DNA from: Lewinella sp. IMCC34191 | GTDB lineage: Bacteria; Bacteroidota; Bacteroidia; Chitinophagales; Saprospiraceae | Direction: 5' to 3' | Assembly: GCF_003390935.1 (NCBI RefSeq) | Contig: NZ_QNQZ01000008.1 | Location: forward strand, 186,001-250,000 | Length of the DNA stretch: 64,000 bases | Part shown: in pieces, positions 1 to 8,814 of the stretch | Layout: the number at the start of each line of letters is the position of its first letter | Numbering within the stretch: position 1 is the stretch's first letter | Program-made: the position numbers and the translations under genes | The notes under the pieces: generated by a model | Told to the model about the DNA's origin: nothing | Database searches by the model: none | Seen by the model: only the letters and a program-made list of their open reading frames with translations

Positions 1-2
1 AC

Positions 3-437
3 CTGGATCGCTTCCGGGGGCGGCACATCGGGCTCGTGCTACAGCGAGCGTACTTCGTGGAGGCGCTGAACGTGGTCGAAAATCTGAGTTTGGCGCGTAA
101 GCTCGCGGGACTGCCGCCGGACCGAGACTTTATCCAATCGGTGCTGGACGGGCTGGCGATCGGGCAGTACGGAAATCGTAAGCCGGGGGAGCTGAGCGTG
201 GGGGAACAGCAACGGGTGACGATCGCGCGGGCACTGGTGAACCGTCCGAAATTAATCCTGGCGGATGAGCCTACCAGTGCGCTGGACGATGCGAATGCCG
301 GGCGGGTGAGCCGACTGCTCCGCGAACGTGCCGCCGAACTAGGAGCTGCCCTGGTGGTCGTGACGCACGATGGCCGGCTGCGGCCCGATTTTTCGCGAAT
401 CGTGGAAATTGAGCCCGCCAACGTACAAAACCAATAA
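3..437 (+). CDS. ABC transporter ATP-binding protein (5' truncated by window edge)
   Basis: This is the C-terminal part of a LolD/MacB-type ABC ATPase that powers the permease encoded next. The frame is open from base 3, so the GTG at 36 is internal and the true start lies outside the window. Visible motifs in order are the Q-loop region (GLVLQ), the ABC signature LSVGEQQRVTIARAL, Walker B with D-loop (LILADEPTSALD) and the H-loop VVVTHD. Walker A is off the window. The stop is followed after 2 bases by the TTG start of the permease, so the two genes are translationally close and form one operon. The substrate cannot be read from the ATPase itself. Confidence 0.93.
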   Translation: MDRFRGRHIGLVLQRAYFVEALNVVENLSLARKLAGLPPDRDFIQSVLDGLAIGQYGNRKPGELSVGEQQRVTIARALVNRPKLILADEPTSALDDANAGRVSRLLRERAAELGAALVVVTHDGRLRPDFSRIVEIEPANVQNQ

Positions 438-439
438 GC

Positions 440-1705
440 TTGTCCCTACTTAGCCTGGCACTCCGCAATCTGCTTTACCGACCCTGGACGACGGCCCTGA
501 GCCTCATTCTGGCGGCGCTCGGTGCGGGGCTCATCAGTCTCATCCTGCTGCTGAGCTGGCAATTGGAGCAGCAATTCGATCGCAACCTGGCCGGTATCGA
601 TCTGGTGGTGGGGGCGAAGGGAAGCCCGCTCCAACTGATGATGTCGAGTATGTATCACATCAGCTCCCCTACCGGGAACGTACCGCTGTCCGGTGTGAAA
701 CCATTCCTGAATCCCAAACACCCCTACATCGAACTGGCCGTCCCCTTATCGCTGGGCGACAGCTACCGCGGGCGTCGGATCGTTGGCACCCGCGCATCCT
801 TTCTGGAAGTGTACGGAGCCGAACTCGCTAGCGGTGAACTGTGGACCGCCCCGATGGATGTTGTTGCCGGTGCGACTGCCGCCCGGGAGCTCGATCTTCA
901 GGTAGGCGACACCTTTCAGAGTAGCCACGGACTGATCGAGGATGACGACCTTACCCACCGGGATGCCCCCGCCTTTACCGTTACCGGTATCCTTGCCCCG
1001 ACGGGTACGGTTGCGGATTTGATCCTGCTTACCCCGACGGAAAGTCTGTGGGCCGTGCACGATACCCACGACCACGAAGCGGCGGAGGGCGAAGAAGATC
1101 ACGACCACGACCACGAACATGCTGCCTACGACGTGAGCGCACCACTGACCATATACGATGACGAGTCGATCACCTCGATCCTGCTGAAGTTCAAAGGGAC
1201 CAGCGTGGTCGGACTGAATATGCAGCGCAGCATCAATGAGAATACCGAGATGCAGGCGGTCACCCCGAGCGTACAGCTCACAGAATTATATTCGACGGTC
1301 GGGCAGGGGGAGGATGTGCTGCGGCAGCTGGGCTACGTGGTGGTCGTGGTCAGCATCCTGAGCATCTTTATCGGCCTGTACAGTTCCCTCGATCGGCGGC
1401 GTGGCGAGTTGGCACTGTTGCGGACACTGGGGGCCGGGCCCGGCAAATTATTCGGACTTCTGTTGATGGAGGGCACCATCACGGCCGTAGCCGGGGCGAT
1501 ACTGGGGCTGCTCGCCAGCCACCTCGGACTCTGGTTAGTCGCCCGCTACTTCGCCCGGACGTACCGCTACGACTTTCAGTCCCTGGTTTTTCTGCCCGGG
1601 GAGGCATATCTGCTCCTGGGTGCGCTGATCGTCGGGATCGTGGCCGCCTTCATTCCGGCGCTGCGGGCTTCCCGGACCGATGTACACCGTACGCTCAGCC
1701 GCTAG
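440..1705 (+). CDS. ABC transporter permease, FtsX/MacB type with His/Asp-rich loop
   Basis: This 421-residue inner-membrane permease pairs with the preceding ATPase. One transmembrane helix lies near residues 16-40, a long periplasmic domain follows (about 45-290), and three C-terminal helices (about 295-415) form the FtsX domain. The start is TTG, 2 bases after the ATPase stop. The periplasmic part has a strongly His/Asp/Glu-rich run at residues 207-227 (for example DHDHDHEH), of the kind seen in metal-binding loops. Related ATPase-permease pairs in some bacteria sit in zinc-responsive operons, so a metal-linked role is possible but is inference. An alternative is lipoprotein or small-molecule export. 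It ends 5 bases from the convergent GMC gene. Confidence 0.9.
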   Translation: MSLLSLALRNLLYRPWTTALSLILAALGAGLISLILLLSWQLEQQFDRNLAGIDLVVGAKGSPLQLMMSSMYHISSPTGNVPLSGVKPFLNPKHPYIELAVPLSLGDSYRGRRIVGTRASFLEVYGAELASGELWTAPMDVVAGATAARELDLQVGDTFQSSHGLIEDDDLTHRDAPAFTVTGILAPTGTVADLILLTPTESLWAVHDTHDHEAAEGEEDHDHDHEHAAYDVSAPLTIYDDESITSILLKFKGTSVVGLNMQRSINENTEMQAVTPSVQLTELYSTVGQGEDVLRQLGYVVVVVSILSIFIGLYSSLDRRRGELALLRTLGAGPGKLFGLLLMEGTITAVAGAILGLLASHLGLWLVARYFARTYRYDFQSLVFLPGEAYLLLGALIVGIVAAFIPALRASRTDVHRTLSR

Positions 1706-1710
1706 TGGCC

Positions 1711-3423
1711 TCAGATGGTTCCGTTCTTCTTCAGTTCCTTGTCCATGTAATCCACCGCGCGAGCGGTCATGGCCATATAGGTTATGGAGGGGTTCTGCGT
1801 GCCGGAGCTGGTCATGAAGCCGCCGTCGGTGACGAAGACGTTGGGAACGGCGTGGACTTGGTTCCACTTATTCAGGACGCTGGTACGCGGATCGCGGCCC
1901 ATGCGTGCGGTACCCATCTCATGGATGCAGGCACCCACGGCGGTGGGGCTGTTGTAGGTTTCGATATCCTTGAAGCCGGCGGCCTCCATCATTTCGGCGA
2001 GGGCGTTGACGCCGTCTTCCCGCAGCTTGCGTTCGTTCTCCTTGAGACCGGCGTCAAACACGAGGGTGGGGATGCCGTAAGGATCGGTTTTGTCATCGCT
2101 CAGGAACACGCGGTTATCGTGGTAGGGCAGCAATTCCCCGAAGCAGGTCGCCTGAAAGCGCCAGGGGCCCGGGGTGCTGATCGCCTTCTTGAATTCCGGT
2201 CCGAGAGGAGCGTTCATGTCGGTAATACGATCGATGCCGCCCTGGTAGCCGTACCCCCGTAGGAAGTCTTGCCGGGTAGCGTCGTTGATGTTCCGGAACC
2301 GGGGAATGTAGAAGCCGCGATTGGGCTTCCGGCCTTTGTAGTACTCATCCTCCATGCCCTCGAATACACCGGATCCGCCCATCCCGTAATGGTGGTCCAT
2401 CAGATTGTGGCCAAGCTCGCCGCTGTCGTTACCGAGCCCATCCGGGAAGCGCTCCGATTTGCTGTTGAGCATGATCGCGGTGGAACCGATGGTACTGGCA
2501 TTGCAGAAGACCACCTGACTGAAATACTCCCGGGTCTCCTTGGTTTCGGCGTCGATCACGTTCACTCCGGTCACACGCTGGGTCGCGTCGTCGAAGATCA
2601 GGGAGTGTACGATGCTGTGGGGCACGATGGTCAGGTTGCCGGTTTCCTGCGCTACGGGAATCGTCGAGGACAGGCTGCTGAAGTAACCTCCGAAGGGGCA
2701 GCCGCGCCAGCAGCGGTTGCGGGCCTGACACTGCCCGCGGGTACCGTGGTGTAGTTCGGGGATATACTTGGTGAGATTGGCGGTCCGGGCCGAGATCACG
2801 TTCCGCTCGGGGAAGGTTTTTTCGACCGCCTGCTTAAAGTGATCCTCCGCGCAGTTTAGCTGGAAGGGGGGAAGGAACTCCCCGTCCGGGAGGTGGGAAA
2901 GACCGTCCTTATTACCCTGTATGCCAACGAATTTTTCCACGTAGGTGTACCAGGGTTCAATGTCGGCGTAGCGAATCGGCCAATCGACGGCTACTCCGTC
3001 TTTGAGGTTCGCTTCGAAGTCGAGGTCGCTCCACCGGTAGCACTGCCTGCCCCACATGATCGACCGTCCGCCGAGATGGTGGCCGCGGATCCAGTCAAAG
3101 CGCTGAATTTCGTCGTAGTCATACTCGTCGTCTTTGACAATCCAGGGTTTGTTGTCTTCATTGACCCACCAATTGAGGCGGTTTTGCTTGAAGTAGTGGG
3201 CGGCGATTTCCTCGCGGGGGACTTTGTTCAGAATGCCCAGGTCCCAGGTGTCCAGGTTGGCTGTGGGGTAGTCGCCGTGCTCTACCATCCGTCCGCGTTC
3301 GAGCATCAGCACTTTATAGCCCTTTTTGCAGAGTTCCATGGCGGCGTATCCGCCACTGATGCCGGAACCGACAACGATAGCATCGTAGGTGACCTCTTCG
3401 CGGCCCTGGGAGTTGAATTTCAT
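1711..3423 (-). CDS. GMC family FAD-dependent oxidoreductase (second copy)
   Basis: This 570-residue flavoprotein dehydrogenase belongs to the GMC family, which oxidises sugar or alcohol hydroxyls. The N-terminal FAD motif VVGSGISGG is near residue 16, followed by LMLERG, which ends the dinucleotide fold. A C-terminal His segment (GACIHEMGTARMG) and an NPSITYMAMTARA motif match the active-site end of the family. The start MKFNSQ was chosen because the paralogue at 4148-5869 begins the same way; the frame can be extended to 3462, but that stretch falls inside a hairpin. No signal peptide is visible, so export would depend on the Tat-type small subunit encoded upstream. It is the last gene of the three-gene cluster. 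Confidence 0.9.
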   Translation of the reverse strand: MKFNSQGREEVTYDAIVVGSGISGGYAAMELCKKGYKVLMLERGRMVEHGDYPTANLDTWDLGILNKVPREEIAAHYFKQNRLNWWVNEDNKPWIVKDDEYDYDEIQRFDWIRGHHLGGRSIMWGRQCYRWSDLDFEANLKDGVAVDWPIRYADIEPWYTYVEKFVGIQGNKDGLSHLPDGEFLPPFQLNCAEDHFKQAVEKTFPERNVISARTANLTKYIPELHHGTRGQCQARNRCWRGCPFGGYFSSLSSTIPVAQETGNLTIVPHSIVHSLIFDDATQRVTGVNVIDAETKETREYFSQVVFCNASTIGSTAIMLNSKSERFPDGLGNDSGELGHNLMDHHYGMGGSGVFEGMEDEYYKGRKPNRGFYIPRFRNINDATRQDFLRGYGYQGGIDRITDMNAPLGPEFKKAISTPGPWRFQATCFGELLPYHDNRVFLSDDKTDPYGIPTLVFDAGLKENERKLREDGVNALAEMMEAAGFKDIETYNSPTAVGACIHEMGTARMGRDPRTSVLNKWNQVHAVPNVFVTDGGFMTSSGTQNPSITYMAMTARAVDYMDKELKKNGTI

Positions 3424-3451
3424 AGATCGATAAGTAGAATACATGAAAAGA

Positions 3452-3497
3452 GGTAGCCCCACCTCCGAAACGAAAGCGAACGTATGGTCGGGCTACC
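3452..3497 (-). promoter_or_regulatory. Hairpin between the small subunit and second GMC gene
   Basis: Eight-base complementary arms (GGTAGCCC at 3452-3459 and GGGCTACC at 3490-3497) lie in the 105-base gap between the two genes. Read on the minus strand the hairpin is followed by CTCTTTTC, so it could act as a weak terminator, attenuator or mRNA-stability element. The loop is long (30 bases), which lowers confidence in a true intrinsic terminator. Confidence 0.45.
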
Positions 3498-3528
3498 CCC
3501 TGGCGAAACTAAAATGTAGGTCGGTGGC

Positions 3529-4143
3529 CTAAATAGCCCAGGCTTTGCCCCCGGTCAGTTCCTGCAGGTCACCGCAGGGAATGTATTCTCCCGGCACGGG
3601 CAGATAGGCTAATACTTCCGTTCCGATCGGTTCGCTATTGAACCAGGCTCCGACGATCTGCGACTTGAGGTCGAAGTAGGTATCGCGGGCGGAGCCGTCG
3701 ACTTCCGGCATCGTATCCCAATCGGTGTCGGGATTCTTGTAGTGGAGATCCTGGTCCTGCAGGTAGACCAGTGATTTCTCCGAATCCATTCCATTGAACG
3801 GGCCGGCTTCATCGGCGTCCATGCGTTCGCGTAGCGCCGTGAGGCCGTCACGGAATTTCGAGCGGGCTTCTTCCGTATAGACCTGACCGACCATTTTATC
3901 GACAACCTCGGGCACGCCGACGTCAAGGGCGCCCGGGGTGTCCGTGGTGGGGATCATCGTATCGGCGAGCTTGGAGATGAACTCGTACTCATCTTCGTTG
4001 AAGAAGGTGGGTTCGTAAACCGCTTCGCCGGCGGCGACGGCTTCGTCTCGTTTGCAACCGGCGAGGAGGGCGGAAGCGACGGGGGCGCTGACGGCCATCC
4101 CGGTGATGTAGGCGGTATACCGCAGTAATTCTCTTCTTTTCAT
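3529..4143 (-). CDS. Gluconate 2-dehydrogenase subunit 3-like Tat lipoprotein
   Basis: This 204-residue small subunit belongs to the family that accompanies GMC dehydrogenases (gluconate 2-dehydrogenase, glucoside 3-dehydrogenase). The N-terminus MKRRELLRYT has a twin arginine, followed by a hydrophobic stretch and a lipobox-like LLAGC near residues 26-30. It is therefore probably a Tat-exported lipoprotein that carries the folded flavoprotein across the membrane. The motif EFISKLADTMIPTTDTPGA is typical of the family. It lies 4 bases downstream of the first GMC gene and upstream of the second. No cytochrome c subunit is seen nearby, so the electron acceptor is unknown. Confidence 0.88.
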   Translation of the reverse strand: MKRRELLRYTAYITGMAVSAPVASALLAGCKRDEAVAAGEAVYEPTFFNEDEYEFISKLADTMIPTTDTPGALDVGVPEVVDKMVGQVYTEEARSKFRDGLTALRERMDADEAGPFNGMDSEKSLVYLQDQDLHYKNPDTDWDTMPEVDGSARDTYFDLKSQIVGAWFNSEPIGTEVLAYLPVPGEYIPCGDLQELTGGKAWAI

Positions 4144-4147
4144 CTTC

Positions 4148-5869
4148 CTAGATGTTCATCTTTTTAAGTTCGTTAACGGCGTGGTCCGCGGCGCGGGCGG
4201 TGAAGGCCATGTAGGTTAGCGACGGATTCACGCAGGCGGCGGAGGTCATGAAGGCGCCGTCGGTCATGTAGACGTTTGGAGCGGCCCAGAGCCGGTTGTG
4301 TTTGTCTACCACGCTGTTATTCGGGCTGCTGCCCATGCGGGCCATGCCCATCTCGTGAATGCCGAGGCCGGGGTAGGAGTGCGCATTGTAGGTGCTGACA
4401 TTCTTGAGGCCGGCCGCTTCCAGCATTTCGGCGGCATCGTTCATCATGTCGTCGACCATGGCGTACTCGTTCTCGCCCCACTTCGCGTTGAAGGTAAGGG
4501 TGGGGAGGCCGTCCTTATCCAGTTCATCGCGATTGATGGTCATCCGGTTGTTGGTATCGGGCAGGGTTTCGGCGAAACTGGTCAGGCCCATCGTCCACTT
4601 ACCCGGGCGGATCAGCGACTCTTTCAATTCGGGACCGACTTTGACGTTCATTTCCCGAACGAGGTGGCTCCAGCCGTTTCTTCCGGCTCCTCCCTGGTAG
4701 CCGAAGCCGCGGAGGTAGTCCCGCTTACTATTGCGGTCGCCGAGGTTTTGGTAGCGGGGAATGTAGACGCCGTTTGGTTTGCGGCCCTTTTCAATCTTGT
4801 CGCCGTAGTCATCGGTGTCGCCGTTGGCACCCACGCGGAAGTGGTGATCCATGATGTTACCGCCGAGTTCGCCGCTGGTGTCCATCGTCACGCCTTCTTC
4901 GTGCTCGGTATTCATGACGATGTAGCTGCTGGGGATTGCCGAGGCACAGAGGAAGATGACCTTGGCGTAGGCTTCGTGATCTTCTCCGCTTTCGGTATCG
5001 CGGAAACGGACTCCCTTTGCTCGCTTGTTCTCCTTATCGTAGATAAGGCTGTAGACCGAACTGTTGGGGCGCATGGTCATATTTCCGGTTTCCATCGCCA
5101 CGGGTATGGTCGAGGAGACACTGCTGAAGTAGCCGCCGTAAGGACAACCCCGGATGCAGCGGTTACGGAACTGACAGGCTCCCCGGGTACCGAGGTGTAC
5201 GCTCGGGTCGTAAGCGGTGAGATGAGCCACTCGGCCGGCGGTAACGACCCGGCCGCCCATGTTTTCAGCCACGCCCTTGCGAACCTGATCTTCGACGCAG
5301 TTTAGCGGCATCATCGGCAGGAAGTTCCCGTCGGGTAGCTGGCTCAGGCCGAGTTTTTCTCCGCTGATACCGGCGAAGGTCTCGACGTAAGTGTACCAGG
5401 GGTCGATATCGGCGTAGCCTACCGGCCAGGGGGTAGCGATCCCGTCGCGGGCGTTGGCCTGAAAATCGAGATCGCTCCAGCGGTAACTGTGCCGGCCCCA
5501 CATAATGGAACGGCCGCCAACGTGGTAGCCACGCATCCAGTCGAAGCGTTCGGTTTCACTGTAGGGGTGCTCGTCATCCTTGACGAACCAGTGCTTGCTC
5601 TGCGGCCTCACCGTATAACCCGTGCGGTTCTGCTTGGAGTAATGTTCCTTGATCTCCTCGGCGGGCACGTTGTTCCGCAACTCCAGATCCCAGGTATCCA
5701 GGTTGGCGGTCGGATAGTCGCCGTGCTGTACCATCCGGCCCTTCTCCAGTACAAGCGTCTTCAGCCCTTTTTTGGTCAGTTCCATGGCGGCCCAGCCGCC
5801 ACTGATCCCCGTACCGACGACGATTGCGTCGTAGGTGACTTCCTCGTCACCCTGCGAATTGAATTTCAT
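4148..5869 (-). CDS. GMC family FAD-dependent oxidoreductase (first copy)
   Basis: This 573-residue GMC dehydrogenase is the first gene of the cluster. It has the FAD-binding motif VVGTGISGGWAAMEL near the N-terminus, a conserved Cys-rich segment (NRCIRGCPYGGYFSS), a C-terminal GLGIHEMGMARMG His region and NPSLTYMAFTARA. The start MKFNSQ is shared with the paralogue; an upstream in-frame ATG at 5893 would add 8 residues. The protein has no signal sequence, which fits hitchhiker export with the Tat subunit that follows after 4 bases. The family includes glucoside 3-dehydrogenases, gluconate dehydrogenases and choline-type oxidases; the substrate here is not readable from sequence. Confidence 0.9.
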   Translation of the reverse strand: MKFNSQGDEEVTYDAIVVGTGISGGWAAMELTKKGLKTLVLEKGRMVQHGDYPTANLDTWDLELRNNVPAEEIKEHYSKQNRTGYTVRPQSKHWFVKDDEHPYSETERFDWMRGYHVGGRSIMWGRHSYRWSDLDFQANARDGIATPWPVGYADIDPWYTYVETFAGISGEKLGLSQLPDGNFLPMMPLNCVEDQVRKGVAENMGGRVVTAGRVAHLTAYDPSVHLGTRGACQFRNRCIRGCPYGGYFSSVSSTIPVAMETGNMTMRPNSSVYSLIYDKENKRAKGVRFRDTESGEDHEAYAKVIFLCASAIPSSYIVMNTEHEEGVTMDTSGELGGNIMDHHFRVGANGDTDDYGDKIEKGRKPNGVYIPRYQNLGDRNSKRDYLRGFGYQGGAGRNGWSHLVREMNVKVGPELKESLIRPGKWTMGLTSFAETLPDTNNRMTINRDELDKDGLPTLTFNAKWGENEYAMVDDMMNDAAEMLEAAGLKNVSTYNAHSYPGLGIHEMGMARMGSSPNNSVVDKHNRLWAAPNVYMTDGAFMTSAACVNPSLTYMAFTARAADHAVNELKKMNI

Positions 5870-5893
5870 ATGATCGATTTGTTCGTTCCCCAA

Positions 5894-6141
5894 TAAAGGA
5901 GGCCGTAAAGTAACAATAATGTTCCAGCACGGATGCGAACAACCCGTCCTTTCGTGGTCAACCGACGGACTTTCCCATATATCCTATGGGCACTTCGGGA
6001 AAAGATTTGAACAAATGATCTATGCGATTCTCGCTCACGTGGATCACAAAAATCACTGCACGCTCTGCGGCCCCGTTTCTAAGGGCGAACGAATAAAGTA
6101 TCCTGCTGACTGGTAGGGTGGTAAAAGAGAGGATACTCCGT
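5894..6141. other. Intergenic region upstream of the GMC cluster
   Basis: This 248-base region lies between the start of the GMC operon and the end of the mltD-like gene, and must contain the promoter of the GMC operon. A 65-codon open frame on the plus strand (5919-6116) has no recognisable features and is not called. I see no clear TAnnTTTG box at the expected distance and no strong terminator. Confidence 0.4.
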
Positions 6142-7506
6142 CTAACGGGCCGACTTCGGAGTAACGAGCGAGAGCAATACCTCCCAAAACGACTTGCGCG
6201 GGGTTTCGGCAATCTTAACGCCGGGTAGATCCGGGAAAGGGTGGGTGACCGCGGGGCTAACGGATGGGGTGGCGGAAGCGGTTAAAGCGGCGGTTGGATC
6301 CGGCACGTCTTGGACTCTGGTGTCGTAGGGTTGAAAGGTTTCTACTTCGTAGTAGACCATTTCGTCGCCGGCGGACAGGCTGTCCACCTCGCCCCGATCG
6401 CTCCACACTAACAGTCGGTCCACCGGAAGGCCATGCCGGGTGGCGACCTGCCGGGCAAGCGTATCTCCTTCCTGGACCGTGATGTCGCGGCGGGCGTAGT
6501 AGCGATCACCGTCAAGTTCTCCCTTCGCCGCGAGGGGGTGGGTCCAGGGTAGATAGATTTCGTCTTCCGGCGTTTCGGCCGGATGCGTTTCAAGATAAGT
6601 GAGCATCGCCGGTATGACCCGGGAGGGCAGCTGTAGGGAGTGCCCACCGCGCAGACCGGGCAGGTAGCCCCGTAGGTACTGGGGGTTCATTTCGATGACC
6701 ACTTCCGGACGCAGGCCCGTGACCTGGGCTACGCGGTAGAGGCTTAGTTTACGGTCTACGGTGATCCGCTCGGTCACCTGCTGATCCAGCGGAAGCCGGG
6801 TAGCATCCAGACCGTAATCATTGTGGTAGGTCATTAAGAAGACCGCGGCAATGAAGTTTGGTACGTAATGGCGTGTTTCCCTGGGCAGGTATCTGCGCAG
6901 CTTCCAGTAATTCCGGCTTCCGGAGCGTCGAATGGCCCGGTTTACGTTGCCGGGGCCGGAGTTATAGGCGGCGAGCGCCAGGGCCCAGTCGCCATACCGT
7001 TCGTGCTGCATACGGAGGTAATCGAGCCCCGCTTCGCAACCCAGCCAGGGATCCAGGCGCTCGTCCAGTTCGTCGTTTACGATGAGGCCGAGTTCGCGGG
7101 CCGTTCCGGGCATGAGTTGCCAAAGCCCGCCGGCGCCTACCGGACTGACCGCCCAGGAGCGCAGGGCGCTTTCCACTACGCTGAGGTGCTTTAGTTCGAG
7201 CGGTAAGTTGGCCGCTTGCAGTTGCTCTTCGAAAATCGGGAAGAATCGGGCTGACCGTCCAAGCACCCGCCCGCTGGAAATAGGCCAGTTTCGTATGTAA
7301 TTGACGACCCGGTGATAAACCGCGTCGTCCATCCGGTAATCCAGCAGCGAACCGTCGAATTCCTCGAGACGCCGCTCCACTTCTTCCCGTGTAAGATCCA
7401 TGATCTGGCGGGCGTACTGCTCGGCTTCGGCCTCGGAGAGGGGAGCGGTGGCTGCGACGGGCAGACCTAGCAGGCAGGAGAAGAGAAGGAGGTAGAGGGG
7501 TTTCAA
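6142..7506 (-). CDS. mltD: Membrane-bound lytic murein transglycosylase D-like protein
   Basis: This 454-residue secreted or periplasmic lytic transglycosylase cleaves peptidoglycan with formation of anhydro-muramic ends. The SLT domain covers about residues 85-230; the catalytic Glu is in LSVVESALRSWAVSPVGAGG (about residue 112), followed by GLWQLMPGTA and the AYNSGPGNVNRA motif. A LysM-like peptidoglycan-binding repeat (ITVQEGDTLARQVATRHG) lies at about 340-370. TTG at 7506 was chosen because it gives a clean signal peptide (MKPLYLLLFSCLLGL); the frame can be extended to another TTG at 7551. Length and domain order match MltD with one LysM instead of the usual two or more. It is transcribed alone. 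Confidence 0.9.
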   Translation of the reverse strand: MKPLYLLLFSCLLGLPVAATAPLSEAEAEQYARQIMDLTREEVERRLEEFDGSLLDYRMDDAVYHRVVNYIRNWPISSGRVLGRSARFFPIFEEQLQAANLPLELKHLSVVESALRSWAVSPVGAGGLWQLMPGTARELGLIVNDELDERLDPWLGCEAGLDYLRMQHERYGDWALALAAYNSGPGNVNRAIRRSGSRNYWKLRRYLPRETRHYVPNFIAAVFLMTYHNDYGLDATRLPLDQQVTERITVDRKLSLYRVAQVTGLRPEVVIEMNPQYLRGYLPGLRGGHSLQLPSRVIPAMLTYLETHPAETPEDEIYLPWTHPLAAKGELDGDRYYARRDITVQEGDTLARQVATRHGLPVDRLLVWSDRGEVDSLSAGDEMVYYEVETFQPYDTRVQDVPDPTAALTASATPSVSPAVTHPFPDLPGVKIAETPRKSFWEVLLSLVTPKSAR

Positions 7507-7658
7507 TAGTTGGAGCTCAAAGGGTACCGGGGTAGTCGGACAAGATAACAAGATTCCTCATACGAAGCGACCGGTGTCACCGGGTGCCTATATGTGGGCG
7601 TGGCTATTGAACAGCAAACGGTGCGCTTTTAGTGCGGCGGAGCATGTATTTACGTGGC

Positions 7659-8741
7659 CTACTGCGTAAAGAATAACCATTCGATGGCCAGCGGAAATTC
7701 GCTACCCCAGCGGGCTTCATTGTGCTGGCCGAAGGGGTCGACGGCCAGGCGAATGTCCAGACGGGTGGCGCCGGGCTGCCGGGTGATTTCCTGTTGAAAC
7801 CGCTCCATATTCGGCACCATGGTCTTGCTCTCCGCCTGGCCGCCGTACAGGTAGATGCGGCCGCGGTACTGGTGCGTCAGCTTCATCAGTCGAAAGGGGA
7901 TTTCCGGGGTTACCCAGAGGCTGGGGCTGAAGATCATCAGCTTCTCGTACACCGCCGGATACATGATCCCCGCATAAATACTGATTAGTCCGCCGAGCGA
8001 ACTGCCGCCGATTCCGGTGTGCGCCGGTTCGGGCATCGTCCGAAAGTGGCGATCCACGTAGGGCTTGAGGGTTTCGGCAAGGAAGCGGACATACTTTCGT
8101 CCGTCTCCCCGGCCGAGTCGGGTTTGGAAGGATGGGGTAAACTCGCTTACGCGTTCCGTGTCGGCGTGGTCGATAGCGATGACGATGAGGTCGCCCATTC
8201 CACGTTCCGTCAGGTGGGCCAGACGTTTGTCGACACCCCAGCTTCCGTAGGGTGCATATTCGTCAAAGAGGTTCTGACCGTCTTGGAGGTAGAGTACGGG
8301 ATATCGCTTATCGCTATCGTAGTAATCGTGGGGGAGCAGTGCCGCCACCCGCCGTGTCCGGATCAGCTCCGGGATCTCGAAGGCTTCGTGAATGATCTCG
8401 ACCTTCGGCAGGTAAGATGGATCGTAGATCAGCCCCGGACTGGCCCAGCGCTCCACGTGATCGGGAAGTATCCAGGGGACGCTGGTATACCGACTGTGAT
8501 TGGGCACGTTGGAGCCGTCGGCACCCAATTCGACGCCTTCCCAACCGCCGCGGGTGAATTTGTATTCCACGTGTTCCACTTCTTCCCCGAGGTGCAGGGA
8601 GAGCGCGTAGGCTCCGGGCTCACCGGCCGGGTGCATGCGGTAAGCCTCATCGCGAGCATTCCAGTGGTTAAAGGTCCCCGCTACGTAGATCGGTCGCGGA
8701 TCGTCAGTGGTGGTGAGGAGTTGGAGTTGGCGCTCGGGCAT
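7659..8741 (-). CDS. Enterochelin esterase-like alpha/beta hydrolase with N-terminal CBM48-like domain
   Basis: This 360-residue protein has two parts. Residues 1-100 resemble a glycogen-binding or early-set Ig fold (YVAGTFNHWNARDEAYRM). Residues 115-360 are an esterase-D/Fes-type alpha/beta hydrolase with oxyanion-region motif YLQDGQNLFD and nucleophile elbow GGSSLGG (Ser about 248); a candidate catalytic His is in DPFGQHNEARW near 343. No signal peptide is visible, so it is probably cytoplasmic. The family contains siderophore esterases and feruloyl or acetyl-xylan esterases; no siderophore genes are adjacent, so the substrate is open. A TACCTTTG box lies 20 bases upstream of the start. Confidence 0.82.
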   Translation of the reverse strand: MPERQLQLLTTTDDPRPIYVAGTFNHWNARDEAYRMHPAGEPGAYALSLHLGEEVEHVEYKFTRGGWEGVELGADGSNVPNHSRYTSVPWILPDHVERWASPGLIYDPSYLPKVEIIHEAFEIPELIRTRRVAALLPHDYYDSDKRYPVLYLQDGQNLFDEYAPYGSWGVDKRLAHLTERGMGDLIVIAIDHADTERVSEFTPSFQTRLGRGDGRKYVRFLAETLKPYVDRHFRTMPEPAHTGIGGSSLGGLISIYAGIMYPAVYEKLMIFSPSLWVTPEIPFRLMKLTHQYRGRIYLYGGQAESKTMVPNMERFQQEITRQPGATRLDIRLAVDPFGQHNEARWGSEFPLAIEWLFFTQ

Positions 8742-8761
8742 CTTATTTCTTATAGGCTACG

Positions 8762-8769
8762 CAAAGGTA
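8762..8769 (-). promoter_or_regulatory. -7 promoter box (TACCTTTG) of the esterase gene
   Basis: On the minus strand the sequence TACCTTTG matches the Bacteroidota -7 consensus TAnnTTTG and ends 20 bases before the esterase ATG. No clear TTTG -33 element is seen at the usual distance, so the call rests on the -7 box alone. Confidence 0.5.
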
Positions 8770-8814
8770 AGGTACCCTCGTTCCGAAGGCGTCCGGAATG
8801 AGCGGCATACGGTC

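Noticed and set aside
4298-5305. 335-codon open frame antisense to the first GMC gene
   Set aside because: Lies wholly inside a clear GMC dehydrogenase gene on the other strand; composition is Val/Gly/His-rich with no domain, typical of antisense shadows in GC-rich DNA.
5919-6116. 65-codon open frame in the gap upstream of the GMC operon
   Set aside because: No signal peptide, membrane segment or promoter; short frame expected by chance.
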